Positions 19,283-29,498 of a stretch of 64,000 nt of DNA are shown here, one piece after another. This stretch comes from Butyrivibrio sp. (GTDB lineage Bacteria > Bacillota > Clostridia > Lachnospirales > Lachnospiraceae): contig JAGAAO010000066.1 in assembly GCA_017615275.1 (NCBI GenBank), positions 62,001 to 126,000 of the forward strand. The letters run 5' to 3'. The notes below the pieces were generated by a model. It searched no databases. It worked only from the letters and a program-made list of their open reading frames with translations, and had not been told where the DNA came from. The position numbers and the translations under genes were made by a program. Numbering within the stretch: the stretch's first letter is position 1; each line of letters opens with the position of its first letter.

Positions 19283-19720
19283 TTAATCAAATTCACAAAC
19301 AATGTAAATATCACCGTCTGTGTCGTAGTAATATGCTACTCCAACCTTCTCAGATGCTGTACTCATTACGTTTTCTTTGTGAGAAGGGCTAAGAAGCCAA
19401 GCTTTTACTACATTTGTCGCATGCCCCTGAACGTCGTTCCTTGCATATGCGAGATTCTCTGCATTTGTATAATCTGAAACCGTGTACCAAGCCTTTCCGT
19501 CAGGTCTTGTATGTGAAAAACGCTCTGAGCACTCTTTTGCTCTGATCTTGGCTGCGTCTGAAAGAACTTTACAATATGTATATTCAGGAAGTCCTGCCTG
19601 CACTCTTGCAATGTTCAACTGCTTAACTATTTCATCTTCCATTGCTGCGTGTGCATACACAGGATTGAAAATCATACCGAAAATTACTGATAATACAAAA
19701 ATTACGATGAACCTTTTCAT
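19283..19720 (-). CDS. Secreted CAP/SCP-domain protein
   Basis: 145 residues from ATG at 19720, behind GGAGGT; a longer frame upstream lacks a ribosome site. A signal peptide (MKRFIVIFVLSVIFG..., likely cut after AHA) is followed by a compact CAP domain: FSHTRPDGK, ENLAYAR, AWLLSPSHKENVM and GVAYYYD. Bacterial CAP proteins of this size (YkwD-like) are exported; their activity is not settled. It is probably its own unit, with a terminator upstream (19791-19827) and a shared one downstream. Confidence 0.88.
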   Translation of the reverse strand: MKRFIVIFVLSVIFGMIFNPVYAHAAMEDEIVKQLNIARVQAGLPEYTYCKVLSDAAKIRAKECSERFSHTRPDGKAWYTVSDYTNAENLAYARNDVQGHATNVVKAWLLSPSHKENVMSTASEKVGVAYYYDTDGDIYIVCEFD

Positions 19721-19790
19721 AAAAGCACCTCCGTGGGGGGATGTTTTTGTTACACTCACTATTTCGGTCCATCGTCCCAAATACAAAACA

Positions 19791-19827
19791 GACTACAGAC
19801 TTTTTTTATAGTTCTTAATCTGTAGTC
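19791..19827 (-). terminator. Terminator upstream of the CAP gene
   Basis: GACTACAGA (19791-19799) pairs with TCTGTAGTC (19819-19827), with further A/T pairing inside. On the minus strand it is followed by TGTTTTGTATTT. It would end transcription from the membrane protein gene whose stop is at 19847. Confidence 0.6.
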
Positions 19828-19846
19828 AATTTTATTTATATTTATT

Positions 19847-21652
19847 TTATTTTTCCGAGGAATTTTTAAAGCCATCTTCGAGCTTAGTGCCCATAAACTC
19901 TAGCTTTCCGGTAAGATCTTCCGTAGATGCCGGGAAAGGATCGTATCCTACTCTGTCGCCCTCTGTAGGATAGTAGAATGTTACACCGTTTATAGAATAA
20001 CTCTTAACCTCATACTTACCGTAGTCTTGCTGATTAACCATATAAGCCTCGTTGAACCTCTTCTCTGCCTCAGCAACTAGATGAACTGCCTTATATGCCG
20101 TCCACAGGATCATAAGCGCAACAAACACCTTACATACCAGTTCTTTCTTTTGGTTATTCAGCCCGCTTTGGATCATAGTGACGCATCTTCCGCATATGAC
20201 CGCGGCAGTAAGCAACACATAAACTATACCATATCTGATAAGCGGAGCACTTACAAGCCAGAACACGAAGCAAGCTATCATTGTTCCGCCTATTGCAAAA
20301 AAGTCGCCTTTTCTGAGCATACTTCTCTGATTTATATCAAATACTTTGCCTGTATTCTTCTTCGTATCGAAAGTCCCGCTTTTTACTACCATGATAATAT
20401 AGTTTATTGAAAAAGCTATGTAGACCAGAATAGCTGCAAGATCCAGAATGATCAGCAATTTGTTAAAAGAAGAAAGATCCGAATACCACTTTGGAAACCA
20501 TCCGGAAAAAGGCATATTTGCATATGTCGCCACATCCGTAAAACCTCTTCCGAAAGTTTTTATCTCAAGCGCGTCATATTGTGCGACGCCCTTAGGTATC
20601 TTCCACTCTACATTAAAGAAATCAAGTGCCGTCACAGGATATAATAGCCATCCCGATATAACCACATTCCTTACAAAAAACGGAAAAGCAACGGAAATCG
20701 CTCCTATAACGGAAGCAAAAAACACCTTAATCTTATGTTTCGTCCTGTTGTGCATGAGTCTGTAAATAGGAATCGTAGACAGCAGCATAAGCGGTGCCGC
20801 CGAAAGCTTAACAGTCGTTGCAAATACACTGAGTATACTCAAAAAGATGTACGGAACATAGGATCGTTCATGTCTTGCGTACAGATCAAGCCACCTGATA
20901 ACAATATAGAACACCAGTGTCGAAAGGAAATAATCGGATGCCGGAGCGACCACTTCATCAAACACGCCAAACAGATAGTATATCGCAGCCAGCCTTGCAA
21001 AATCCGATACGATTATATATCCTCTTCTGACGATACTCTTTATTTCAACGCACTCCCATGCAAGTATCATGGCAAAAAAGCCTGACATAACATGATACGA
21101 CTGCTTTTCCAAAAAAGACATGCTGTACAACGCAGAAAGAGGAAACGATGCACTGTTGTATGCCAATCTGACATGCAGATTTCCCAGTCCCTTTATTACG
21201 CCATACTCTTCTATCCATCTGATAGCCTGAGCATGATAAAGATCGGAATCATAATGCATGATCCCGCTTGCCGTACCGTAAGCCATGAACATAAAGGTCA
21301 CAAAATATGCTATTCCGCTCTTGTGAGAACAAATAATACGAAGAAGAATCCTGAGATCTTCTATCAGTTTTTCTCTGAAAACAACCACAGAAATACATGA
21401 TAAAAGAATCAGGAAAATATGAGAATTCAGCGAAACTCCGCCAAAAAGACTCCAGACTTGTGCATATACCGTGACTAGCACAATTCCGATCATAATATAG
21501 CCATCATGAAAATGAACACGGTAGGCTTTACCTCTTCCTTTTTCTGATCTGTTGCCATGCGTAGAAAAAGCCAATACGACGCTTATGAATCCGTATCCTA
21601 TTAGGTATGTCGTTACGATCACATACAACCAAATAAGAATAACTGATAACAT
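19847..21652 (-). CDS. Large polytopic membrane protein (LIC_10190-like)
   Basis: 601 residues with about 13 hydrophobic helices and a soluble C-terminal tail of about 80 residues. The block MHYDSDLYHAQAIRWIEEYG followed by YNSASFPLSALYS resembles the first-loop region of the LIC_10190 family, a poorly characterised group associated with surface polysaccharide loci and GT-C-like in layout. I assign the family from pattern only. It may be a lipid-linked sugar transferase or a polymer-related protein. It stands alone between terminators, near rmlD and the divergent PAP2 gene. Confidence 0.6.
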   Translation of the reverse strand: MLSVILIWLYVIVTTYLIGYGFISVVLAFSTHGNRSEKGRGKAYRVHFHDGYIMIGIVLVTVYAQVWSLFGGVSLNSHIFLILLSCISVVVFREKLIEDLRILLRIICSHKSGIAYFVTFMFMAYGTASGIMHYDSDLYHAQAIRWIEEYGVIKGLGNLHVRLAYNSASFPLSALYSMSFLEKQSYHVMSGFFAMILAWECVEIKSIVRRGYIIVSDFARLAAIYYLFGVFDEVVAPASDYFLSTLVFYIVIRWLDLYARHERSYVPYIFLSILSVFATTVKLSAAPLMLLSTIPIYRLMHNRTKHKIKVFFASVIGAISVAFPFFVRNVVISGWLLYPVTALDFFNVEWKIPKGVAQYDALEIKTFGRGFTDVATYANMPFSGWFPKWYSDLSSFNKLLIILDLAAILVYIAFSINYIIMVVKSGTFDTKKNTGKVFDINQRSMLRKGDFFAIGGTMIACFVFWLVSAPLIRYGIVYVLLTAAVICGRCVTMIQSGLNNQKKELVCKVFVALMILWTAYKAVHLVAEAEKRFNEAYMVNQQDYGKYEVKSYSINGVTFYYPTEGDRVGYDPFPASTEDLTGKLEFMGTKLEDGFKNSSEK

Positions 21653-21693
21653 ACTGCCTTTCTTGCCCCCGTTCCGTTTGATAGAATAAAATG

Positions 21694-22149
21694 TTACATA
21701 TTAGCCACGTAGAAGCCTATAAATGTTCCTATTATTGCACCAAAAAGAACCTGCATAGGAGTGTGACCCACGAATTCCTTAAGTTTTTCCTCGACAGGAA
21801 TATCCTTGTCGAGTTGGAGAAACCAATCCATCATATTATTGATGACTTTTGCCTGGATACCGGTCTCTCTTCTTACGCCCATGGCATCGTGCATTACTAT
21901 AAGCGCAAGCACTGCCGCTATGGCAAATTCGAAAGTCGAAACTCCGTATATCACGTATGTAGCTGAAACAACTGCCATAACCGTTGCGGAATGCGAACTT
22001 GGCATTCCTCCGTCTCCCGTAAGTCTCTCGGGATCAAAACTCTTATTGACTATCACATATAAAATTGTTTTAAGCACCTGTGCAACAAACCAACCGCAAC
22101 ATGCCGCCATTAAGATTTTGTTGCCAAGCAGATCATTCCATAACTGCAT
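21694..22149 (-). CDS. Divergent PAP2 family membrane protein (DUF212)
   Basis: 151 residues. NKILMAACCGWFVAQVLKTILY, GDGGMPSSHSATVMAV, and HDAMGVRRETGIQAKVINNMM match the 'divergent PAP2' group, related to acid phosphatases/haloperoxidases. GMPSSHS and RRETG carry the phosphate-binding His and Arg positions. Three to four helices. It could act on a lipid pyrophosphate; the true substrate is unknown. Confidence 0.85.
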   Translation of the reverse strand: MQLWNDLLGNKILMAACCGWFVAQVLKTILYVIVNKSFDPERLTGDGGMPSSHSATVMAVVSATYVIYGVSTFEFAIAAVLALIVMHDAMGVRRETGIQAKVINNMMDWFLQLDKDIPVEEKLKEFVGHTPMQVLFGAIIGTFIGFYVANM

Positions 22150-22182
22150 CTAAACCTCAAAAATTATAAATAGTAAAAAACA

Positions 22183-23058
22183 TCACAAAAGTTCTTTAAG
22201 ATACTGCTCTATCGCATCATGCCAGTCAGCAAACATAAAGTCTGTAGTGAGCTTAAGCATGTAATTCTCCAAAATGCTGTATGCCGGTCTGGGAGCCGAC
22301 TGAGGATTCTTAGCCTGATACTCAGCTGTGGATACATGATTGACCTTGGTATTCTTACCGGCAATTTTGAAGATTTCCTCTGTAAATCCCGCCCAGCTCG
22401 TATCACCTTCACATGTTCCGTGGAATATACCGTAATTCTCTGTGTTCATAAGATAGTGAATAGCCTTTGCAAGCTCTGTTGTACTTGTGGGATTTCCTAC
22501 CTGATCGTTTACCACGCTTATTTCGTCATGATTCTCGGAAAGCTTGAGCATTGTCTTTACGAAATTCTTTCCATCACCATAGAGCCAAGCAGTACGGATA
22601 ATGAAGTAATTTCTCGCAAACTGCTTAACAAACTCTTCTCCCGCAAGTTTTGTTTTTCCATATACACTTACAGGTCCTGTCTGATCAAACTCTGTATAAG
22701 GCTTTGTGGCATTGCCTGCAAATACGTAATCTGTAGATACATGTACAAGCTTTGCTCCTACTTCCGAAGAAGCGATAGACAAGTTTCTCGGTCCTATTGC
22801 ATTTATCTTATAAGACAGATCTACGTCGCTCTCCTGCTTATCAACAGCTGTATAGGCTGCGCAGTTGATAATCGCCTTTGGTTTAACATCCTTTACAAGC
22901 TTAATTACAGAATCAACGTTTGTTATATCCAAGGGAATGATTCCCTCACCCTCAAACACATCTGTATTAACTATCTCGTACTTACCTGTTACTCCAAGTT
23001 CTTTGTTTATTGCTCTTCCAAGCTGTCCGTTGCAGCCTGTTACAATGATCTTATCCAT
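22183..23058 (-). CDS. rfbD: dTDP-4-dehydrorhamnose reductase
   Basis: 291 residues, extended SDR fold. IIVTGCNGQLGRAINKEL, INCAAYTAVD, VHVSTDYVFAG, YGKTKLAGEEFV (catalytic YxxxK) and RTAWLYGDGKNFV are all RmlD blocks. It makes dTDP-L-rhamnose in the last step. No rmlA, rmlB or rmlC is in the window, so the other steps lie elsewhere. GGAGAG precedes the ATG. Confidence 0.95.
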   Translation of the reverse strand: MDKIIVTGCNGQLGRAINKELGVTGKYEIVNTDVFEGEGIIPLDITNVDSVIKLVKDVKPKAIINCAAYTAVDKQESDVDLSYKINAIGPRNLSIASSEVGAKLVHVSTDYVFAGNATKPYTEFDQTGPVSVYGKTKLAGEEFVKQFARNYFIIRTAWLYGDGKNFVKTMLKLSENHDEISVVNDQVGNPTSTTELAKAIHYLMNTENYGIFHGTCEGDTSWAGFTEEIFKIAGKNTKVNHVSTAEYQAKNPQSAPRPAYSILENYMLKLTTDFMFADWHDAIEQYLKELL

Positions 23059-23075
23059 TTTCTCTCCTTCGTTAT

Positions 23076-23103
23076 CAAAAAAGTGGACGGCAAAATGCCG
23101 TCC
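23076..23103 (-). terminator. Terminator after the DUF3048 gene
   Basis: GGACGGCA and TGCCGTCC (23085-23103) form an eight-pair GC-rich stem with a three-base loop. On the minus strand it is followed by ACTTTTTTG (down to 23076). It separates the lipoprotein gene from rfbD. Confidence 0.85.
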
Positions 23104-23117
23104 CCCGTATTATCATG

Positions 23118-24287
23118 TCAATCTGCATATGCGATGCCGTTTACTTCAAACTTAGAGAACGATCCGCCTTTTTCCTGAACCACAAAGATCATTGTCTTTC
23201 CGGTGTTTAAGGTAATCTCCTCCCCTTTATCATCAAAATATGCTGTGGGTGTATAATCATCTTTCTTTTCCCACGTAATATGAATCATCTTCCCCTTAGT
23301 AATGAAATATCCATCCTGCGTGGTATCACGCATCTGATATGCCAAATAACCGTTGTCATCGCGCACTTCATGGTATGTTCTCTGAATTATCACATTGGTA
23401 AACGCCAACTGTTCGCCCGTAACGGCATCTTTCTGAGCATTTCCGTACAATGTCTTCAAATACACACCTTTTTCCGCGTCATACTTAAGTGCGGATTTTG
23501 TAACAGGAAAGCATCCTGCCATGTTGATCTCTGTTGCCTCTACCGCATCAGAATAGTCTTCTAATGTGTTCGGAGCATTAACCCCGGTAAACTTAAAATG
23601 AGATCTTTTCTCAAACTGCTCTCTGTGATCACGCGAAAACCCCGCTTTATCTATAGCCGATGAAATATGTGAACTGTCTGTATAAGCCGTATGCTCCGAA
23701 GTACTTCCCGCGGGAACTCTGAAGAAAGCTCCGTAGTCAGAACCCATTACACCACCTACACCGTTGAGATTATCAACATCGCTGCGCGTAAGTATAGTCT
23801 TAACGTACAGCTCAGGTCCACCGTAATGAACAATTATAGGGTCATATTCAAGTGCTGCATATACGAAATAATCACGTATGCTTCGTATATTACCGATTCT
23901 GGAAATCCCTTCCCAGTCTTCCAGGATTCCCATCTGGCGGCTCATACTTCCCTCTTCCATGATCTCATAAAAAACAGAAACATTACTTAAACCATACTGA
24001 GGTTGAGCCTCTTTATTTATTGGATACATGACCGCAATAGGTCTTTTCTCGTTGATTTCTTCATCAACCCATTCGTTAGTGAAATAGCTTCTAACCATTC
24101 CCTCTTCAGGAGGAAGATCATCATCATTACCCTCTTCCAACTTTTCCTCGGAAGCTGTATCTTCCTGCTGCATATCCTCAAGCTTATCCACGCTGATTTC
24201 GGCAACTGCACGTTCCTCTGCTGCGCCACAACCAAATATCAATGCGGCTGTGAGCATCGTCAAAAACACCGCTTCAAACTTTTTCAT
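23118..24287 (-). CDS. DUF3048 lipoprotein (YerB-like)
   Basis: 389 residues. The N-terminus MKKFEAVFLTMLTAALIFGC ends in a lipobox with Cys20, so it is probably anchored outside the membrane. An acidic linker follows (about 35-60), then the DUF3048 N-terminal domain (RPIAVMYPIN...SVFYEIMEEG, IGNIRSIRDYFVYAALEYDPI, HYGG) and the C-terminal domain (TYHEVRDDNGYLAYQM). B. subtilis YerB is related; function unknown. Monocistronic by its terminator. Confidence 0.87.
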   Translation of the reverse strand: MKKFEAVFLTMLTAALIFGCGAAEERAVAEISVDKLEDMQQEDTASEEKLEEGNDDDLPPEEGMVRSYFTNEWVDEEINEKRPIAVMYPINKEAQPQYGLSNVSVFYEIMEEGSMSRQMGILEDWEGISRIGNIRSIRDYFVYAALEYDPIIVHYGGPELYVKTILTRSDVDNLNGVGGVMGSDYGAFFRVPAGSTSEHTAYTDSSHISSAIDKAGFSRDHREQFEKRSHFKFTGVNAPNTLEDYSDAVEATEINMAGCFPVTKSALKYDAEKGVYLKTLYGNAQKDAVTGEQLAFTNVIIQRTYHEVRDDNGYLAYQMRDTTQDGYFITKGKMIHITWEKKDDYTPTAYFDDKGEEITLNTGKTMIFVVQEKGGSFSKFEVNGIAYAD

Positions 24288-24343
24288 AGTTTAAAACTAT
24301 TCCTCTCTGAAATTTTCCTTGCCTAGTTTATCATAATTTGATC

Positions 24344-24607
24344 TTATTCGCCAAGTCCGCCCTCTATTGCCTCAACCATTGCACTCATTGCTTCTTCTTC
24401 GTCGGGACCTTCACATTTAAACTCAAGTTCATCGCCGCATTTTACACATGCGCCGAGAACACTGAGAACACTTTTTGCATTTGCTATATTATCCCCATAT
24501 GTAAAGGTAATATGTGATTTAAAATTCATAGCCACTTTACACAGATTTCCCGCCGGTCTCAAATGCAAACCGGTAGGATTTATAATGACTACCTTCTTAC
24601 TTACCAT
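24344..24607 (-). CDS. ptsH: HPr-family phosphocarrier
   Basis: 87 residues. VIINPTGLHLRPAG places the phospho-acceptor His at residue 15, and NAKSVLSVLG places Ser46 at the HPr-kinase site. Both sites present supports true HPr rather than Crh, which lacks His15. It starts immediately after the glmM stop in the same direction, an uncommon neighbour for ptsH, with ATG overlap-level spacing. No ptsI is seen here. Confidence 0.9.
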   Translation of the reverse strand: MVSKKVVIINPTGLHLRPAGNLCKVAMNFKSHITFTYGDNIANAKSVLSVLGACVKCGDELEFKCEGPDEEEAMSAMVEAIEGGLGE

Positions 24608-25957
24608 TTATAACATAACCTCCTCGATCAACTTCGCAAGCTTCTTTGCTTCCTCATCAATCTTAGCCTGTTCTTTGCCTTCAATCATAACTCTGACAAG
24701 CGGCTCTGTTCCCGAAGGTCTTATGAGCACTCTTCCGTCTCCGGCAAATTCTTTTTCAAGTTCTGCAATTGCTCCTGCAATTTCAGGATACTCCATGTAT
24801 GAATCCTTTTTATGCGTAGGTACATGAGCATTTACAAGAGCCTGTGGCATTACTTCCATTATCTTTGCGAGTTCTGAAAGCGGCTTACCTGTTACGACCA
24901 TTACTTCAAGGAGATGTAACGCCGATAACAATCCGTCTCCTGTCGTGTTGTCATCGAGGAAAATGATATGTCCCGATTGTTCTCCTCCAAGATTGGCACC
25001 GATCTCTTTCATATGCTCGAGAACGTATCTGTCTCCAACCTTTGTCTTGTCAACCTGTATACCTTCTCTCTCCGCCATTTTAAAGAACCCGAGATTGCTC
25101 ATTACAGTAGCAACGATAGTATCTTTAGCAAGCTTACCGTTGTCTTTCATAAACTTTCCTATGATGGCCATGATCTCGTCACCATCCACCATTTTTCCGT
25201 TTTCATCTACTGCAAGGAATCTGTCTGCATCACCGTCGAAAGCAAGACCGATATTTGCCTTCTCTGTTACGACTCTTCCCATAAGCTCTTCCATATGCGT
25301 GGATCCGCATCCTGCATTTATGTTGGTTCCGTCAGGATTGTTGTGTATAACGATTACTTCCGCACCAAGCTGTCTGATTGCCTCAACTGATGTGTAATAT
25401 GAAGCACCCTCCGCACAATCCATTACAATCTTCATTCCTGCAAGACTGATATCAACTGCTCTAAGATTGTGATTTATATATTCTTCTTTTGCGTCATTTC
25501 TGTTTTTAATTTTTCCGACTCCGGCACCTGTAGGCATCTTAACGCCTTCCATATTGTTCTTTATAAGTGCCTCGATCTCATCCTCAAGTTCATCCGGAAG
25601 CTTATATCCGTTCCCATCAAAAAACTTGATTCCGTTAAATTCCATTGGATTGTGAGAAGCTGAAATAACAACTCCCGCATCCACTCTATATTTCCTTGTA
25701 AGGTACGCTACCGCAGGTGTTGGAATAACACCGACATTGACAACATCTGCTCCTACCGAACATGCACCTGCCATAAGTGCACTCGCAAGCATATCTCCTG
25801 ACAATCTTGTATCACAACCTACCATGATAGTGGGTCTGTGGTTAACTTCCTTTGAAAGAACATAGGCTCCTGCCTGTCCAAGCTGCATTGCAAGAAGCGG
25901 TGTCAACTCATCATTAGCTACGCCTCTTACGCCATCAGTTCCAAATAATCTACCCAT
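24608..25957 (-). CDS. glmM: Phosphoglucosamine mutase
   Basis: 449 residues. [15 protein letters not shown] at the start, catalytic Ser101 in [14 protein letters not shown], the metal loop [12 protein letters not shown] and [12 protein letters not shown] (phosphate binding) are intact. It converts glucosamine-6-phosphate to glucosamine-1-phosphate for peptidoglycan and other amino sugars. It follows cdaA-cdaR; in Firmicutes GlmM binds and inhibits CdaA. Confidence 0.97.
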   Translation of the reverse strand: MGRLFGTDGVRGVANDELTPLLAMQLGQAGAYVLSKEVNHRPTIMVGCDTRLSGDMLASALMAGACSVGADVVNVGVIPTPAVAYLTRKYRVDAGVVISASHNPMEFNGIKFFDGNGYKLPDELEDEIEALIKNNMEGVKMPTGAGVGKIKNRNDAKEEYINHNLRAVDISLAGMKIVMDCAEGASYYTSVEAIRQLGAEVIVIHNNPDGTNINAGCGSTHMEELMGRVVTEKANIGLAFDGDADRFLAVDENGKMVDGDEIMAIIGKFMKDNGKLAKDTIVATVMSNLGFFKMAEREGIQVDKTKVGDRYVLEHMKEIGANLGGEQSGHIIFLDDNTTGDGLLSALHLLEVMVVTGKPLSELAKIMEVMPQALVNAHVPTHKKDSYMEYPEIAGAIAELEKEFAGDGRVLIRPSGTEPLVRVMIEGKEQAKIDEEAKKLAKLIEEVML

Positions 25958-25971
25958 TACAATATCCTCAT

Positions 25972-27276
25972 TTAATAATTATTTTTGATATCAACGTTCA
26001 CTTTGACAGGAGTCTTAACTTTAACTCCGTTTGGAAGTGTCCATTGAACTTCGGCAGTCTGTATGCCTTCCTTAAGCGGTTCTTCCGCATCGTTGTCCAC
26101 AAGCTTTGTCACGTCAACTGTTCCTTTTATACTACTTGGATCCAGTTTGCCGAGTACCTCTGAATTTCCCTGCAGAGTAAGCGCAACAGTATCCTGTTCA
26201 TTTTCGTCTATTCGTACATCATATCCCTGAACACTGCCGCTTATAGAAATATTTCTGACATTAATATCTAAGGTTCTGTCCTGCTCTTCTTCAATATATA
26301 CAACGACATCCACCTTGCCCGAGAATTCCTTATCACCGAACTCTACTCCAACAGGTAATGCGTCACTGATTGATTTTGAAGTCTCCAGATTTTTGGTATA
26401 TCCCTTAATATCAAAATCAGAAGGAATCACTATTTCTTTTACCGAAGAAATAACATTCGGCTTTCCGGCGATAACAATTTCTTTCGGCTTAACTTCATAC
26501 TTGCCGTTATAAAGGAAACCATCCGCCGGTTCTCCCACCACATTACATTTGATAGGAACAGATTTTGTCTTATAAATCTCAACAGACAGATCAACCGTAT
26601 CGGGATTTTTCTTTATGTGTGTTGATTCTACAACACCGCCTTTTTTATCATATAACTCAACTTCAAGCCCTCTAAGGGTTAACACTCCGATATTGGGATC
26701 AATCTCCGGAACATTAATGTTGACTTTCGCGGCTGCAATATTATCTATTTCCGACTTAGGGCCTTGCAACGTAACCGTATTCTGCTCCTGCTTGATCGGT
26801 CCTATAGTAAATCCTTCCGGAAGAACACCTGATGTCTTTGTATCAATGCGGAGGTATCTCGAAACTACATTCTCAATCCTAACCTTTACTTTATCCGTGC
26901 TGGCATCAACTACTTTTAATTCACCGTACTTATCATTGGTAAATTTAACTTCCAAAGTAACTAATATTGAATCGTCGGAATCGGGATTCGATACTTCTTT
27001 CATATCTATGCTCGCCTTAACGTTCTTGTCGTTAAGTTTGCTTATTATCGATCCCCTGTCCTTGATCTTTACCCAGCTGATCTTATCGACACCGTCCTGT
27101 ATCGCATAATCTTTGCCCAGACGAGTTATCATATCTGCATTTTCCACAGAGATCGGAATATCTCGAAGCGTTATCGGCTTCTCCGGATCATCCATGTCAT
27201 TTACCAAAAACCAGATTAAAAAAGCAAATGCGAGCGAAGCAACCTTAAGCCCCCAATTGGCCGTCATTTTCTTCAT
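25972..27276 (-). CDS. cdaR: CdaR, YbbR-domain regulator of diadenylate cyclase
   Basis: 434 residues. One N-terminal helix ([18 protein letters not shown]) anchors an external region of about four YbbR repeats; recurring blocks such as [29 protein letters not shown] and [13 protein letters not shown] mark their ends. It modulates CdaA from outside the membrane. ATG overlaps the cdaA stop by 4 bp. Confidence 0.93.
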   Translation of the reverse strand: MKKMTANWGLKVASLAFAFLIWFLVNDMDDPEKPITLRDIPISVENADMITRLGKDYAIQDGVDKISWVKIKDRGSIISKLNDKNVKASIDMKEVSNPDSDDSILVTLEVKFTNDKYGELKVVDASTDKVKVRIENVVSRYLRIDTKTSGVLPEGFTIGPIKQEQNTVTLQGPKSEIDNIAAAKVNINVPEIDPNIGVLTLRGLEVELYDKKGGVVESTHIKKNPDTVDLSVEIYKTKSVPIKCNVVGEPADGFLYNGKYEVKPKEIVIAGKPNVISSVKEIVIPSDFDIKGYTKNLETSKSISDALPVGVEFGDKEFSGKVDVVVYIEEEQDRTLDINVRNISISGSVQGYDVRIDENEQDTVALTLQGNSEVLGKLDPSSIKGTVDVTKLVDNDAEEPLKEGIQTAEVQWTLPNGVKVKTPVKVNVDIKNNY

Positions 27277-28133
27277 TTTCTTACCCTGGCCTTTCTGGCG
27301 AAGTGCTTAACGGGAGCCTCCTCCTCGTGTTTGTTCTGCAAAATTCTGAGGCGCTCACGAAGTCTGTCACTATCAACAGATTTCTCAAGAACTCCCTCGT
27401 ATGCAACACTTATTTTACCTGTTTCCTCAGATACAATTATAATAAGCGCATCGGTAGCCTCTGAAGCGCCAATACCTGCGCGGTGTCTGGTTCCAAGTTC
27501 CTTGCCGATTCCGGTATTATTGGACAAAGGCAGATAACAGGTTGCCGAAACAACTCTGTCTCCATGTATTATTACTGCACCATCGTGCAGAGGTGTATTA
27601 TGCTCAAAAATATTGATCAAAAGCTGACTGGTAACAATACCGTCAACGGCTATTCCCGTCCTCTCATACTCTGTAAGCGGATAGTTCTGCTGGATAACAA
27701 TAAGCGCACCTGTGCGCACTTTGCCCATCTCAACACACGCTCTCACGATCTCATTGAGAGTCTTGTCTGAAAAACGTCCCGAATACTTAGGATCTCCAAA
27801 CGAAAATACATTGGAAAACAAGTTCTTTCTTCCAAGATCATCAAGCGCTTTTCTTAACTCCGGCTGCAATATTACAATGATCGCTGTTATTGCAATAGTG
27901 AACAGCTTTTCGATAAGCCACATCAGAGTAGTCATTTCGAACATATAGACAATCAAAATAAATATAAGAATAACAACTATTCCCTTTAAAAGTGACCACA
28001 GTCTGGTGTTTTTCGCCCAACGCAAAACATGATATACCAGAAATGCAATGATAATTATTTCCAGAATATCATTCAATCCCACTCGAGGCATATAGAATTT
28101 ATATTCAAAAAGATGTTCAAATGGATTCGTCAT
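27273..28133 (-). CDS. cdaA: Diadenylate cyclase CdaA
   Basis: 286 residues. Three helices (about 24-40, 50-68, 73-90) precede a DAC domain with DGA at 184-186 and RHR at 216-218 (GTRHRAGIG), the residues that bind ATP and metal. It makes cyclic di-AMP. First gene of the conserved cdaA-cdaR-glmM order. C-terminus is basic ([10 protein letters not shown]). Confidence 0.97.
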   Translation of the reverse strand: MTNPFEHLFEYKFYMPRVGLNDILEIIIIAFLVYHVLRWAKNTRLWSLLKGIVVILIFILIVYMFEMTTLMWLIEKLFTIAITAIIVILQPELRKALDDLGRKNLFSNVFSFGDPKYSGRFSDKTLNEIVRACVEMGKVRTGALIVIQQNYPLTEYERTGIAVDGIVTSQLLINIFEHNTPLHDGAVIIHGDRVVSATCYLPLSNNTGIGKELGTRHRAGIGASEATDALIIIVSEETGKISVAYEGVLEKSVDSDRLRERLRILQNKHEEEAPVKHFARKARVRK

Positions 28134-28150
28134 ATCAGTCCCTTAATGAA

Positions 28151-29092
28151 TCACCTATGCTGATCCCTGGCACGGTTGATCTTCTTAACCTTCCTTTCCG
28201 GCGCTGAAACCGTTACCTTTGGAACCGCCTTAACATAATAATAATATTCATCATCCTCAAACTGAACATTTTCAGTTCTGCTGTAGTCCAGATTGAAGGC
28301 AAAAAATTCAACACCAAGCATAAGAAATGCGGATACTACTGTTCCGAATACAACTCCGATAAGAGACATTGTTGTATCATATACAAGATCTCCCACAAGG
28401 ATACACATGATAAGTGAAACAGCTCCGGCAATTATAGCGATCTTCCATGACTTGTCTACAGAAGATCTGCGAATAACATAAACAATAACAATCGTTACTG
28501 AAAATGCAACTATCATAATAAGCATACTCTTATCGCTAAGAAGTCTTGATATTACATCCTGAAATGCATTGGCAGCTTCCTCTACTCCCTCACTTCCGAA
28601 ACTCTGGGCGTTCGTAGAGAAGAAGGTAAGCATGAACGAGATAATAAGTCCAAAGGAAACCGAGATCACCGCTGTAGGTGTTCCCAAAAGTCCCATAGCC
28701 AAAGGCATAACATAAGGTATGTGCATGAAGTAAAACAGCGGAGTCAAAAGAACCGCAAGAGTATCCTTAGGTGAAAACCTAAAGTAAAGCAGGAACATCA
28801 AAACAAATACTATAGCCGCAAATAGCGCACATTCTACTGACAGCTTAAAAAGATGTCCCAATATAAACAGCGACGTTACAAACACTATGAAGTTGGGAGG
28901 AAGAATTGAACAAAGCAAAGCTCCCATCAAAACAAGAGCAAAATTGTTCAAAGGTTCCATATAACCCAATTTGCCGTTTATCACCAAAATTGAGATAAAC
29001 GCCAATAAGAATTTCCAGGCATAGGTTATGTATACCTCATTCTTAATATAAAATTTTTTGATATAAATTTTTAATTCTAATAGTGAAGTCAT
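28151..29092 (-). CDS. Conserved polytopic membrane protein, function unknown
   Basis: 313 residues with about eight hydrophobic helices, a short N-terminal soluble part and a C-terminal tail that ends KINRARDQHR. I see no transporter or enzyme signature; helices contain PLFYFMHIPYVMPLAMGLLG and FGLIISFMLTFFS. It lies 17 bp upstream of cdaA and one base after the next small membrane gene, so it may be co-transcribed with both. Confidence 0.7.
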   Translation of the reverse strand: MTSLLELKIYIKKFYIKNEVYITYAWKFLLAFISILVINGKLGYMEPLNNFALVLMGALLCSILPPNFIVFVTSLFILGHLFKLSVECALFAAIVFVLMFLLYFRFSPKDTLAVLLTPLFYFMHIPYVMPLAMGLLGTPTAVISVSFGLIISFMLTFFSTNAQSFGSEGVEEAANAFQDVISRLLSDKSMLIMIVAFSVTIVIVYVIRRSSVDKSWKIAIIAGAVSLIMCILVGDLVYDTTMSLIGVVFGTVVSAFLMLGVEFFAFNLDYSRTENVQFEDDEYYYYVKAVPKVTVSAPERKVKKINRARDQHR

Positions 29093-29093
29093 C

Positions 29094-29489
29094 TTATTGT
29101 TCCTTTTCGTACATTCTGGCTAGTTTCTTTAAATTTTCGTAATACGCCCTCATGCTTCTGCGCATTCTGGAATATCTGTAAGAATACACAATATATGAAA
29201 TAAGCGAATACACGCCAACAAGCAGGAGGTAGTTTATAAGCAACCTCCTGCCGATTGATAGCAGATTATTAGGATCAACTGCATTGGATAATATTGTTTC
29301 AAAATCATATATTACATATGCAGCGATCAACATTATAAAAACGATCGTCGCACTGATAATTGATTTAATTACATTAAATGCCACATAGTCACCCTTGAAA
29401 TAAGAGTTGATAGCATCGTTCTTTTTTCCTTCGCGATCAATAAAAGCAGCCATCTTGGTCATCAAAATGACTTTTTCTTCGTTTAACAT
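29094..29489 (-). CDS. Small two-helix membrane protein, function unknown
   Basis: 131 residues with two hydrophobic helices (about 44-62 and 88-107) and soluble ends; the C-terminal end is rich in Arg/Tyr (YRYSRMRRSMRAYYENLKKL). No family recognised. The preceding yvyF stop is nine bases away and the next gene follows after one base, so it belongs to the same transcript. Confidence 0.65.
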   Translation of the reverse strand: MLNEEKVILMTKMAAFIDREGKKNDAINSYFKGDYVAFNVIKSIISATIVFIMLIAAYVIYDFETILSNAVDPNNLLSIGRRLLINYLLLVGVYSLISYIVYSYRYSRMRRSMRAYYENLKKLARMYEKEQ

Positions 29490-29498
29490 CTTTGCTCC

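Noticed and set aside
22219..23178. 319-codon plus-strand frame
   Set aside because: Antisense to rfbD, with Cys/Tyr-rich low-sense translation. Shadow frame.
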